Source: CAWJKP01 sp963843465 (GTDB lineage Bacteria; Planctomycetota; Planctomycetia; Pirellulales; Thermoguttaceae). From it: a stretch of 64,000 bases of DNA. The translations under genes and the position numbers were made by a program. Positions 51,031 through 60,427 of the stretch are shown one piece after another; position 1 is the first letter of the stretch, and every line of letters starts with the position of its first letter. The stretch lies in the NCBI GenBank assembly GCA_963843465.1, contig CAWJKP010000001.1, positions 992,001 to 1,056,000 on the forward strand. Reading direction: 5' to 3'. The notes beneath the pieces were generated by a model, which saw only the letters and a list, made by a program, of their open reading frames with translations, ran no database searches and was not told where the DNA came from.

Positions 51031-53919
51031 CTACTTCTCCAGCATTCCCTCCAGCTTCTTGCGGAACTCCGTCAACTCCCCTTCCTGCTTGGCGCTGAAA
51101 TAGCCCTGACGGCAGGCGTAGGTGTCCATCCAGGTAACCAGCCGCTGCAGGCTGTCGGCATCGAGCCGCACGCCCTCGTGCCCTTTTTCCGCAATCAGCA
51201 GGGCATAGAGCTTGCTCTTGCGGGCGGGCATCTCACCTACCATCGACCGGTCGCGCTCGAAGGCTAGCTTGTGCAGGTCCTTGTTGCCGAAGTTCAGCAG
51301 GCTGTCGTAGGACTGCGCGGCCGTCAGGTCGAGCTTGGACGCCCGGGGCTTGTCGCTCTTCTGGCTGTGGCAGGAAATGCAGTGTTTGTCGAGCACGGGC
51401 TGCACAAGCCGGTCGTAGCGCAGCGGCCAGGAGCCTTCGGGGCCGGGACGGAGCTTCGACGGCGGGCGCGTCGTCGCGCGGGGGAAACCGCTGGGCCGCG
51501 GCGCCGAGTCTCGCGATTCATGACAGCCCACGCAGGAGAGCGTCTGCTGCGCCTGCACGTAGGTCAGGCTCCGCATGGTCTGCAAGGCCAGCCCTTGCTC
51601 GTCCAGGGCCTGGAAGAAGACGGGCACACCCGAGGGCACGCGGAAATAGGCCGAGCCGTCCGCTTCCACCGGCACCGTGCCGAGGACGAACTTGCCGGGA
51701 TCCTCGGCCGAGATGCCCAGGCTCGGGCTGTTCATGTTCGGCTGGACTTTGGGCGGCACGGCCACGATCCGCAGCCGCTTCACCGTCCCGCGCTCCACGC
51801 CCGAAAGGCCGTCATACACGTCCTGGAGCATGAAGCAGCCTTCCTGCGGGCCGTCCCAATCGACGGTGTTGGGGAAGGCCGCCGGCTTGGGACGCGCCCT
51901 GACCGGGATGGGGCACTCGCTGGAAATCTCCGGGTCGCGGTAGAGCAGGTTCAGGTTGCCGAAGGCGTCGTACAGGTACAGCCCCGTGGCGTTGACCGGG
52001 TTCTGCCCGCTGTCGTCCACGCGGCAGTGCGGCGGCAGCTTGCGGTCGCTCCAGGCCACCAGGTAGTGTTCCTCGGAAAGCGGGAAGGGGTTGGCATAGT
52101 ACATGTTGGCCCAGCCCTCGGTTTCGGGGAATGGCACCTCGGGCGTGAGACGCACGATGGGGGCAGCCTCTTCCATGCCGCGCGTGCGGTCCAGCAGCAC
52201 CAGCGACCCGCCCACGTTCGAGTGGTGCGGTCCGGCCGTGATGATCAGTTTCTGCGAGCCGGGGATCGAACGGGCCTCGAACTTCACCTGCGGGCGGGCC
52301 GTGTAGTTGCCGTATACGAGCTGCGGGTTGGTGCCGTCGGGGTTGGTGGACCACAAGCTGAAGAAGTTGCCGTTGAAGCGGTCGATGTAGTCCCAGCGCG
52401 TGTAGAGGATGCGGCCGTCGCTGGCCACGGAGGGCGTCCACTCGAAGTTCTCGAAGGCCGAGATGGGACGCAGGTCCCGGCCGTCGCCGCTCATGGCGTG
52501 CAGGGTGAACACGGGCACCGGCCGGTACTGGTCGCCGCCGCAACGCACGTAGCTGTCGGGCAGGTCCTCTTGGGTCGTGGCCTCGGCGCTGGCCTTGCTG
52601 CACTGGAGGGCCAGGCCCTTGCGCGTGGAAACGAACACGATGTCGCCGCCGGGCAGGTAACGCGCATCGAAGTCGTCATACCGGCCGCGCGTAAGCTGCC
52701 GCCGGCCCGTGCCGTCGAGGTTCATTTCGTAGATGTGAAAGAAGGCTTCTTCCGGCACGTTCGCCTTATTGGCCTTGTCGCGGATGTCGGGGACCTGCGC
52801 GTAGTACTTGGCATAGGCGAAGAGCACCTTCTTGCCGTCGTAGGACAGGTCGGGGCGAATGAAGCTGCCCACGCCCATGTCGGCCGTCAGACAGCGGAGT
52901 TTCGGCTGCCGGCCCTTGAACCCCTGCAACACGAATACCCCCCCGCCCGGACGCGACCACCAGCCGTAGAACTGATCGGACATGTGCGGGAAGCGGCCCG
53001 GGGCGTGCTTGACGAAGAGCACCGCATCGAAGTCCAGCAGCGGATTGCGCAAGGCCAGCCTGCGCACCGCGGCGCGGGCCTCGAAGTTCAGCTTGCGTTG
53101 CACTTCCCCCGGGGCGTCCTTGGGGAGTTGCTTCAGACGCTCGCCGACCTGTTCCAGGGCTTGCACGTCGGCATCGACCTGCACGCCGCGCAGCCGCAAA
53201 TCGTCCGCCAGGCGCAGCCCGCGCACGATGACCTTCGGCGTTGCGTAGGTTGTGACCACGGCCGTGAGGGCTTGCGGCGCACTGCGGCCGTCATGGGCCA
53301 CGGACCAGGGGCTGGTGCTGCTTTGCGTGGCCGGCTTCTTCAGTGCAATGTTGGCGGCGTCGCCGACCGCATAGACCTCTACCTCGTCCAGATGGAAGTA
53401 GCTTCTGCCGGCCAGGCCCAGGCGGACGTACCTGGCCTTGGCCCCGGCGAGCTTCACCTCCAGCGGCTTCTTGTCCGAGTAGCCGTAGAACATCGTGCCG
53501 TTATGCCGGTAGACCTGTCTCCAGTTCTTGTCGTCGTCGGAAAGCCAGACGATGATCCGGGTATTGCGTTCGCCGCAGGCGTCGCAGCGGTTGAAGACCA
53601 GCAGATGGTCCAGGGCGAACTGCCGGCCGAGGTCCACGCGCCACCAGGGGTTGGGTTCGTCCTGCGTATGGAAACCCCACTTGCCGTCTTTCACGCCGTC
53701 GCAGCCGCCCGCGGCGTCCTGCTCGGGCCGAACGTTGCCGGCTGTCGCCCGCGCGTCGGCGCCCGCCGCGGTTTCACGCAGCTCCTCTTGCCGCAGCCAA
53801 TCGGCCTCGAGCTGCTGAGAAGTGGTGACCGGGGAAACGGCGGCGCGGCTCCGAGGCAAAGCACCAAGCAGCGAGACCGTCAACATGGCCACAACCCAAA
53901 GACCGGCATCTCTTCTCAT
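51031..53919 (-). CDS. Hydrazine-synthase-alpha-like haem protein with discoidin domain
   Basis: This is a 962-residue exported protein with AAAGGAG before ATG 53919. Residues about 70-190 form a discoidin/F5-8C-type carbohydrate-binding domain (WWRVDLGRQFALDHLLVFNR; TRIIVWLSDDDKNWRQVY; RYVRLGLAGRSYFHLDEVEV). Then comes an HZS-alpha-like propeller (SFIRPDLSYDGKKVLFAYAK; DDFDARYLPGGDIVFVSTRK; TPSVASDGRILYTRWDYIDR). Two haem c sites lie near the C-terminus: CVGCH and CISCH (HCISCHSQKSDKPRASKLDL). It ends 15 bp from the convergent related gene. A surface or periplasmic redox role, possibly bound to glycan, is inferred. Confidence 0.85.
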   Translation of the reverse strand: MRRDAGLWVVAMLTVSLLGALPRSRAAVSPVTTSQQLEADWLRQEELRETAAGADARATAGNVRPEQDAAGGCDGVKDGKWGFHTQDEPNPWWRVDLGRQFALDHLLVFNRCDACGERNTRIIVWLSDDDKNWRQVYRHNGTMFYGYSDKKPLEVKLAGAKARYVRLGLAGRSYFHLDEVEVYAVGDAANIALKKPATQSSTSPWSVAHDGRSAPQALTAVVTTYATPKVIVRGLRLADDLRLRGVQVDADVQALEQVGERLKQLPKDAPGEVQRKLNFEARAAVRRLALRNPLLDFDAVLFVKHAPGRFPHMSDQFYGWWSRPGGGVFVLQGFKGRQPKLRCLTADMGVGSFIRPDLSYDGKKVLFAYAKYYAQVPDIRDKANKANVPEEAFFHIYEMNLDGTGRRQLTRGRYDDFDARYLPGGDIVFVSTRKGLALQCSKASAEATTQEDLPDSYVRCGGDQYRPVPVFTLHAMSGDGRDLRPISAFENFEWTPSVASDGRILYTRWDYIDRFNGNFFSLWSTNPDGTNPQLVYGNYTARPQVKFEARSIPGSQKLIITAGPHHSNVGGSLVLLDRTRGMEEAAPIVRLTPEVPFPETEGWANMYYANPFPLSEEHYLVAWSDRKLPPHCRVDDSGQNPVNATGLYLYDAFGNLNLLYRDPEISSECPIPVRARPKPAAFPNTVDWDGPQEGCFMLQDVYDGLSGVERGTVKRLRIVAVPPKVQPNMNSPSLGISAEDPGKFVLGTVPVEADGSAYFRVPSGVPVFFQALDEQGLALQTMRSLTYVQAQQTLSCVGCHESRDSAPRPSGFPRATTRPPSKLRPGPEGSWPLRYDRLVQPVLDKHCISCHSQKSDKPRASKLDLTAAQSYDSLLNFGNKDLHKLAFERDRSMVGEMPARKSKLYALLIAEKGHEGVRLDADSLQRLVTWMDTYACRQGYFSAKQEGELTEFRKKLEGMLEK

Positions 53920-54343
53920 GGCGGGCTCCTTTCCAAGGGGATCCGGAGTGACGGCGGCCGGCGGGGACTGGGCTCAGCCCCTGCAAACGAAGTCGAGTAA
54001 ACGGGGAGTCCCCCTAGGGGGACTGTCCCGATTTTTGTGGCAGGACGCCACAAAAATGGGACTGTCCCCTTCCGCGCCTAGGGGCTCCGCTTGGATACGC
54101 TCCCAGCGGCAGCTTTCCTCATCTTAGCCCAGGGCCGCGTGAAGTTCCAGTTGACCCGCCTGATTTTCCGGCCGGCAATCCGGTTTCACAGGCGAATGCC
54201 GAAGGCGAGAACTCTGGTGAATTCCTGGGGGAATTCGACATGGCCTCGTCCGGCTAGTAAACTCGATTTCATCAGGCCCTTACTGTTGGACCGGTAGCGA
54301 CGTGACTGCCGGACGATCGGGTGCTGCGACCGGAGATCTAGCG
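53920..54343. other. Divergent intergenic region with palindromic element
   Basis: It separates the discoidin/HZS gene (minus) from the large PQQ gene (plus). It holds a perfect 18-bp palindrome (AGTCCCCCTAGGGGGACT, 54007-54024). A hairpin follows, TTTTTGTGGC (54032-54041) with GCCACAAAAA (54047-54056), flanked by GGGACTGTCCC motifs like those at 41687-41716. The flanking motif makes a mobile REP-type element more likely than a terminator. No promoter was identified with confidence. Confidence 0.6.
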
Positions 54344-57300
54344 ATGTACGCCGAGGCAAGAGGGTCGAGTTTCTTGAGGAGAATTGGGCGGGCTTGCTTC
54401 AAGATGGCGCTCATGGGCTCTCTGGCGGCCGGGGTCGGTCGGCCCGGGCCCGCGCGGGCCGACGATTGGCCGTGCTACGGGCACGACATGGCCCGGAGCC
54501 AGGTCACCGCCGAGAAACTTTCCTTGCCGCTGGAGCCGCGCTGGGCGTTCAAGGCCCGGCACGCACCGCAGCCGGCCTGGGGCGATCCGAAGGCCCAGCC
54601 GGTCGAAGGGATCCTCGAGCTCCGCCGCGTCCACTTCGACGACGCCTTCCAGGTGGCCGCGGCCGATGGCCGCGTCTATTTCGGTTCCTCGGCCGACAAC
54701 AAGGTCTTCTGCCTGGACGCCTCGACCGGCAAGGTCCGCTGGACGGTCTTCACCGGCGGGCCCGTTCGGCTCGCCCCCACGGTGGCCGGCGGCCGGGTCT
54801 ACGTCGGATCGGACGACGGATACGTCTACTGTCTTGCCGCGGCGGACGGGGCGATCCTCTGGAAACTCCGCGCGGCGCCCGAAGATCGCCGCGTGCTCGG
54901 ACACGGCAAGATGATCTCGCTCTGGCCGGTGCGGACCGGCGTGCTGGTTGACGGCGACGTGGCCTACTTCGCCGCAGGAGTGTTCCCCGCCGAGGGAGTG
55001 TTCTTTTACGCGGTCGATGCCCGCACCGGCCGGCAGATCTGGCGCAACGACACGGGCGGCGAGGCGCCCCAGAGCCGCATCTCGCCGCAGGGGTACTTGT
55101 TGGCCTCCAGCTCCACGCTCTACGCGCCCATGGGTCGGGTCTCGCCGGCGGCCTTCGACCGGAAGACGGGCCAGTTGATCGACCTGGCCTACTTTGGCAA
55201 GAACATCGGCGGCACCTACGCGCTTTTGGCCGACCAGCGGATCTTCACCGGCACGGAAGACATGATGAGCTACCCGGAGCGGTCGGTCAAGAAGCAAGAT
55301 CGCTTCGTGATCTTCGACGCCCACAAGCTGGTGGTCTCCGGCGACCTGGCCTACGTGGCCAATGGGGACCGCCTGTTTGTTTTGGACCGCAAGCGCTACC
55401 CGCCCCTGGCCGCCAAGCTGAGCTCGCTCTTGTCCGCCCAGGAGGAGGAGGAGAATCCCGCCACGTACGCAACCGACGTGAAGCGGGCCCGCGAGAACCT
55501 GAACACGGCCTTCCGCTGGCAGGTCCCACTCCGCTGCGACCAGGCCCTGATCCTCGCGGGCGATCTGCTGTTTGCCGGCGGCGACGGGCAGGTGGCCGCC
55601 ATCGAGGCCGCCTCGGGCAAGACCGTCTGGACCGCCCGGGTCGAGGGCGTTGCCAAGGGACTCGCCGTGGCCGGCGGCCGCCTGTTGGTGAGCACGGACA
55701 AAGGATTGATCTACGCCTTCGGCCCGGCCGGGTCTTCCACTGGCGGGCTGGCGAGTGAGCGGGTCGACGAGTCGATGCTGGCCAGTGTCCCCTCGGCCTC
55801 GGCGGCATCAAAGGCGGCCGACGCGATTCTCGGCTCCAACGGCGGGCGACGCGGTTACTGCCTCGTGCTGGGCTGCGCGACGGGCCAATTGGCGATGGAG
55901 CTGGCGAAGCGATCCGAGCTGATGATCTACGCCGTCTCGCCCGACGCGGAGAAGGTGGCGGCGATGCGCCGAGCGATCGACGCCGCCGGCCTGTACGGCA
56001 CGCGGATCTGTGTCGAGCAATGGCCGCTGGAAAAGGTCCCCTATGCCGACTATTTCGCCAATCTCATCGTCTCCGAGACTGAATCGGCCGGCGACAAGCC
56101 GCTGTCTTCCCAGGCGCTGGCCGAGGTGCTGCGGATGCTCAAGCCGATAGGCGGCGAGGCGTGGTTGCCCCGGCGGGCGGTGGGTGAGGACGACTTGTCG
56201 TCAATCGCCGAGCAGGCCCGGCAACAGGGCGTCGCCGCCACGCGGGACGGCCCATGGCTCAAGCTGGTCCGTGGGCCGCTGCCCGGGGCCGGCAGTTGGA
56301 CCCATGAGTACGCCAACCCGGGGAACACGGCCTGCGGCGACGATCAGCGGCTGAAGTGCCCGTTGACTGTGCTCTGGTTCGGGCAGCCCGGGCCGGGCGA
56401 GATGGTCCCGCGGCACGAGCGCTCGGTGGCCCCGCTGTCGATCGACGGCCGGGTGTTCCACCAGGGCGAAGACGTGGTCATGGCCTACGACGCCTACAAC
56501 GGGCTGAAGCTTTGGGAGCGGCCGATCCCGGGTGCCCGCCGAACCAACGTCTCCGGCAACCCCAGCAACTTCGTGGTCTGCCACCACGGCCTGCTGGTGG
56601 CCGTGGGGGATCGCTGCCTGCGCCTGGACCCGGCCACCGGCGAGACCTTGGCCACGTACCCCCTACCGCCGGGCCCGCACGCGGCCCGCTGGGGATACCT
56701 GGCCTGCGACGGCGGGCTGATTTACGGCAGCCGTACGGACAACCTGCCGAAGGGCCCGTGGGCCGCCGCGCCCGCCCGGCTTAATTTCGCCGGCTCGGTG
56801 TTCGCAATGGACCTGCAAAGCGGCGAGGTGAAGTGGACTTACGCCGGCAAGTCGATCGGCAACAACACGATCTCCATCGGCGACGGCCGGCTGTACCTCG
56901 TCGATCAGGACGTCACGCCGCAGCAGCGCGAGCAGGTATTGGCCGAGCGGCGCCGGCAGATCGCCGACCTGCCCGCGCTGGAGCGGCCGGCGGCCGAGCG
57001 GACGTTGAAAAAGGCCGACGTCCGCCTGGTGGTCGCACTGGATGCGGCCAGCGGCAAGGTCCTCTGGCGGGAGCCGATGGACGTGACCTTCGGCGCCGGC
57101 GGCGTTCTGGCCACGATGTGTTCCCACGGCCTGCTGGCGGCGTTCAACGTCTACAGCGACGGCCATTATTGGCAGCAGTTCTTTGCGGGCGAGTTCGCCG
57201 GCCGGCGGGTGGCCGTGCTCTCCGGCGAGGATGGCAAGCTGCTCTGGACCAAGGCCCTGGGCTATCGCGTCCGGCCGCTGATTATCGGCGACACGCTGCA

Positions 57301-59011
57301 CGCCGAGCCGTGGGCCTTCGACCTCCGCACGGGCCAACAGCGGACGCGGGTCAACCCGATCACCGGGCTGACGGAGCCCTGGCAGTTTGCCCGTCCGGGC
57401 CATCACTGCGGCTGCCCCAATGCCTCGCCCTACGCCCTGTTCTTCCGCTCGTTCTGCCTGGGGTACTATGACCTCCTGGGCGATTTCGGCACGCAGCACT
57501 TCGGCGCACAGCGGCCGGGCTGCTGGATCAACTTCATCCCGGCCGCCGGACTGCTGATCATGCCCGAGGCCAGCGCCGGCTGCATGTGTCCCTTCCCGAA
57601 CATGTGTACGGTGGCCTTCGAGCCCGCCGCGCGGACCAAGGGCTGGGGCTACTACAGCGCGTCCGGACCGACCACGCCCGTGCGGCGGCTGGCCCTGCAC
57701 TTCGGCGCGATGGGCGACCGCAAGGACGCGGCAGGGAAGCTCTGGCTGGCCTATCCACGGCCGGGCGGATCGCTCGTGCTCCCGTTGCGGCTGGAAACGA
57801 CCATCTGTCCGGGCGGGGCGTACGTCGCGCGGAACTCGGCCTACACGCCCATCGCCGGCACCGACGATCCGTGGCTGTTCGCCTCGGCGGCCAACGGGCT
57901 CACCAAGTGCATCATCCCCTTGGTCGGCCCGGCCGACGGCACCGCGCGATACCGCGTGCGCCTGGCCTTGGCCGACCCCGACAACGACCGGCCGGGGCAG
58001 CGCGTCTTCGAGATCAAGCTTCAGGGGAAGATCGTCTCGGCGGCGTGCGACGTCGTCAAGGAGTCCGGCGGCCGCGATCGCGCCCTGTGGAAGGAGTTCA
58101 CCGACGTCGAAGTGACCGGCAACCTGACGCTGGAACTGGTGCCCAAGACGCCTCGGCCCACCCCCGACAAAATGCCCATCCTGCAGGGCATCGAGATCGA
58201 GCGCCAGCAGGTCGTCGGCCTGGGCTGTGCGGTCCCCAAGGTGGAGCTCCACCGCCGGCAACCGCGGCAAGCGGTCGAGATAGAGCTGGGCAATTTCCGC
58301 GACGAGGAATTCCAGGGCACCCTGGAGTTCGCCACGCCGGTGGGCCTGCGGGTCACGCCCCAGCCAGCGCCGCTCAAACTGGCCAGCGGCACGCGGACGA
58401 CCGTGGCGATCGAAGTCGCCGCCACCGAGGCATTGCCGATCGGGACTCACCGCGTCCCCATCCGCTTGCTCCGTGCCGACGGCTCGCTGGAAGGCCGGCA
58501 GACGCTCACCGTCGAGCACCTCGGCCGGCGCGGCCGGGTCGTGTTGGCGGCCATCGAGGACGCCTACGTGAGCCACCGCTACCCGGAGCTGAACAAGGGC
58601 ACGGCCGGCGTGCTGCTGGTAAACGGCGGCGATCGCCAGTTGGGCGACCTGGGCCACTCGCTGGCCTATGTCAAGTTCCGGCTGAAGGTGCCGGGCAAAC
58701 CCGTCCGGGCCGTGTTGCGGCTGTACAATGCCGGCAAGCCGACCGGCGATTCCGGCCGCCTGTGCCTGGTCGCCGAGTCTTGGCAGGAGGAGCACGTTAC
58801 CTACAACAACCGTCCCAAGCTCGGCGCCGTGGTCGGCAGGTTGGGAAGCGTGACCGAGCAGCAGGTTGTCGAGTGCCCGTTGGAGTTGGACTTGGAAGGC
58901 AAAACGGAGCTGAGCCTGGCCATCGATCCTACCAGTTGCGACGGCGTGGAGTACGTCTCTCGCGAAGGCGGCAAACCGCCCGAGCTGATCGTCGAGTACG
59001 AGCTTCCCTAG
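54344..59011 (+). CDS. Giant exported PQQ-type propeller protein with embedded SAM-methyltransferase-like domain and C-terminal DNRLRE domain
   Basis: This is a 1555-residue protein. ATG 54344 is chosen: CCGGAG lies upstream, and a signal peptide follows, ending GPARADDWP. Residues about 45-490 form a BamB/PQQ-like propeller (GRVYFGSSADNKVFCLDAST). Residues about 500-650 are methyltransferase-like: GYCLVLGCATGQLAMELAKR as motif I, then MIYAVSPDAEKVAAMRRAID, and ALAEVLRMLKPIGGEAWL. A second propeller covers about 650-1070 (RVFHQGEDVVMAYDAYNGLK; MDLQSGEVKWTYAGKSIGNN). Beta domains follow: malectin/NPCBM-like at about 1190-1280 and Ig-like at about 1300-1390. Residues about 1400-1555 are a DNRLRE domain (AAIEDAYVSHRYPELNKGTA). 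Function is unknown; the catalytic status of the embedded domain is uncertain. Confidence 0.85.
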   Translation: MYAEARGSSFLRRIGRACFKMALMGSLAAGVGRPGPARADDWPCYGHDMARSQVTAEKLSLPLEPRWAFKARHAPQPAWGDPKAQPVEGILELRRVHFDDAFQVAAADGRVYFGSSADNKVFCLDASTGKVRWTVFTGGPVRLAPTVAGGRVYVGSDDGYVYCLAAADGAILWKLRAAPEDRRVLGHGKMISLWPVRTGVLVDGDVAYFAAGVFPAEGVFFYAVDARTGRQIWRNDTGGEAPQSRISPQGYLLASSSTLYAPMGRVSPAAFDRKTGQLIDLAYFGKNIGGTYALLADQRIFTGTEDMMSYPERSVKKQDRFVIFDAHKLVVSGDLAYVANGDRLFVLDRKRYPPLAAKLSSLLSAQEEEENPATYATDVKRARENLNTAFRWQVPLRCDQALILAGDLLFAGGDGQVAAIEAASGKTVWTARVEGVAKGLAVAGGRLLVSTDKGLIYAFGPAGSSTGGLASERVDESMLASVPSASAASKAADAILGSNGGRRGYCLVLGCATGQLAMELAKRSELMIYAVSPDAEKVAAMRRAIDAAGLYGTRICVEQWPLEKVPYADYFANLIVSETESAGDKPLSSQALAEVLRMLKPIGGEAWLPRRAVGEDDLSSIAEQARQQGVAATRDGPWLKLVRGPLPGAGSWTHEYANPGNTACGDDQRLKCPLTVLWFGQPGPGEMVPRHERSVAPLSIDGRVFHQGEDVVMAYDAYNGLKLWERPIPGARRTNVSGNPSNFVVCHHGLLVAVGDRCLRLDPATGETLATYPLPPGPHAARWGYLACDGGLIYGSRTDNLPKGPWAAAPARLNFAGSVFAMDLQSGEVKWTYAGKSIGNNTISIGDGRLYLVDQDVTPQQREQVLAERRRQIADLPALERPAAERTLKKADVRLVVALDAASGKVLWREPMDVTFGAGGVLATMCSHGLLAAFNVYSDGHYWQQFFAGEFAGRRVAVLSGEDGKLLWTKALGYRVRPLIIGDTLHAEPWAFDLRTGQQRTRVNPITGLTEPWQFARPGHHCGCPNASPYALFFRSFCLGYYDLLGDFGTQHFGAQRPGCWINFIPAAGLLIMPEASAGCMCPFPNMCTVAFEPAARTKGWGYYSASGPTTPVRRLALHFGAMGDRKDAAGKLWLAYPRPGGSLVLPLRLETTICPGGAYVARNSAYTPIAGTDDPWLFASAANGLTKCIIPLVGPADGTARYRVRLALADPDNDRPGQRVFEIKLQGKIVSAACDVVKESGGRDRALWKEFTDVEVTGNLTLELVPKTPRPTPDKMPILQGIEIERQQVVGLGCAVPKVELHRRQPRQAVEIELGNFRDEEFQGTLEFATPVGLRVTPQPAPLKLASGTRTTVAIEVAATEALPIGTHRVPIRLLRADGSLEGRQTLTVEHLGRRGRVVLAAIEDAYVSHRYPELNKGTAGVLLVNGGDRQLGDLGHSLAYVKFRLKVPGKPVRAVLRLYNAGKPTGDSGRLCLVAESWQEEHVTYNNRPKLGAVVGRLGSVTEQQVVECPLELDLEGKTELSLAIDPTSCDGVEYVSREGGKPPELIVEYELP

Positions 59012-59073
59012 GGAAGCCGGTACGCTGGTATATCGACTTTCGTGTTGTCCTTCGCAAAAGCGAGAGGAAGCCG

Positions 59074-60327
59074 ATGCGATATAGCAGTGTCTGCCTGGCC
59101 ATCCTACTCGGATTAGTCCACACCTCCTTGGCTCCGTCTCAATCTCCCTTGCCGCGCAAAGCGGACCTCACCGGCGAGTTCAACCGGTTGGGTCTGAAAC
59201 CGCAAGTACAGGGGGCGGATACGTGCTCGCTCCACGCCGTCGCGTCGCTGGCCGAGTTCGAGCTTGCCGGGCGGGACCCGCAGCCGAATCGAGAGCGCTC
59301 CACGGAGTTCTTGATCTGGGCCGCGAAGAAGGCTACTGGAAAGGACCACGATCAGGCCATGTTCTACGAGGCGGTCTGCGGCCTCAACCGATTCGGGATT
59401 TGCCGTGAGACCCTCATGCCCGAGGTCGGTCCGGGCCGCGTACGGCGCCCTCCGTCGCCCGCCGCCCTGGCCGACGCGAAAGAAGAAAGCAACAGGTGGA
59501 AGGTCCACTGGATCAAACGCTGGGACCTCAAGCGACCGCTGGACGATGTGCAGATGCGGGCCGTCAAGAATGCCTTGGCCCACGGCCATCCGGTGGCCTG
59601 CGGCCTGCGCTGGCCGAAGACCCTCAAAGGCTGCGAGTTGATTCAGGTGCCGCCGCCCAAGGCGGTCGAAGACGGTCATAGCATTGCGCTGGTCGGTTAC
59701 ATCGACGACTCCCAGAACAACGGCGGCGTCTTCCTTTTCCGCAACAGTTGGGGACCGAAGTGGGGCAAGAACGGCTACGGCAGCATGTCTTATGCGTACA
59801 CAAGGACCTACGCCAACGATGCCCTCTGGCTGGAACTGGGGCCGCCCAATTCCGAGGTGCCCGTGGAGCGATTCGAGGCCGAAGCACTGCCCGTGGTTGC
59901 GTCCGGCCGCTGCCGGTTCCACGCCCAGGACATGGCCGACTGGGAAAGAGCCATGTGGAGCCACGGCAAGCAGCTCTTCTGCGGTGCGGAGAAAGGGGGC
60001 TTCGTGGAGTTGGCCATAGCGATCCACAAGCCGGGCCGTTATCGTTTCCGCGTGCTGGCGACAGCGGCTCCCGATTTCGGCACGATCCGCGTGGCGCTCG
60101 ACGGAAGGTGGCTGGAGCCGCAATTCGACCTCTACTGCGGCCGTGTCTCGCCGTCGGGGACCCTGGAGTTGGGGACCCACGCCTTCACGGCTGGCCAGCA
60201 CCGCATCCGGTTCTCTAACGCGGGAAAGAACACGGCCTCGGCGGGGTATTCCTTCGGGATCGACGCCATCGACCTTCTGCCCCCCCATCCCGAGCCGATA
60301 GCAAGTCGCGGCCGCAAGGAACCATAG
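59074..60327 (+). CDS. Exported papain-like (C1 family) cysteine protease with C-terminal carbohydrate-binding-like domain
   Basis: This is a 417-residue protein. ATG 59074 is chosen: GAGAGGAAG lies upstream and a signal peptide follows (VCLAILLGLVHTSLAPSQS). The C1 triad is visible: Cys51 in VQGADTCSLHAVASLAEFEL, His202 in VEDGHSIALVGYIDD, Asn224 in FRNSWGPKWGKNGYGSMSY. The Gln before the Cys (PQVQG) fits the oxyanion hole. Residues about 275-400 form a beta-rich domain (GTIRVALDGRWLEPQFDLYC; SNAGKNTASAGYSFGIDAID) resembling glycan-binding modules. It follows the giant PQQ gene by 62 bp and is probably co-transcribed. Confidence 0.85.
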   Translation: MRYSSVCLAILLGLVHTSLAPSQSPLPRKADLTGEFNRLGLKPQVQGADTCSLHAVASLAEFELAGRDPQPNRERSTEFLIWAAKKATGKDHDQAMFYEAVCGLNRFGICRETLMPEVGPGRVRRPPSPAALADAKEESNRWKVHWIKRWDLKRPLDDVQMRAVKNALAHGHPVACGLRWPKTLKGCELIQVPPPKAVEDGHSIALVGYIDDSQNNGGVFLFRNSWGPKWGKNGYGSMSYAYTRTYANDALWLELGPPNSEVPVERFEAEALPVVASGRCRFHAQDMADWERAMWSHGKQLFCGAEKGGFVELAIAIHKPGRYRFRVLATAAPDFGTIRVALDGRWLEPQFDLYCGRVSPSGTLELGTHAFTAGQHRIRFSNAGKNTASAGYSFGIDAIDLLPPHPEPIASRGRKEP

Positions 60328-60427
60328 CTTCGCGCCCTCAAGCCGCTGGCAAGGAAGATAGCCTTGACGAAGACCTCGAAGGCCAAAGCTCGTTGAGATG
60401 AACTGTATGGAACGCCCACCGCGGCGC

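Noticed and set aside
48639..53919. Evidence for anammox metabolism
   Set aside because: Only alpha-like subunits are present, with no beta/gamma subunits or hydrazine dehydrogenase here, and such paralogues are known outside anammox bacteria.
51271..54000. Plus-strand open frame of 909 codons opposite the discoidin/HZS-like gene
   Set aside because: It has no domain, no ribosome site and a biased composition; it is the complement of a well-supported gene.
56663..58795. Minus-strand open frame of 710 codons inside the giant propeller gene
   Set aside because: It is an antisense shadow of the PQQ/DNRLRE protein with no recognisable product.
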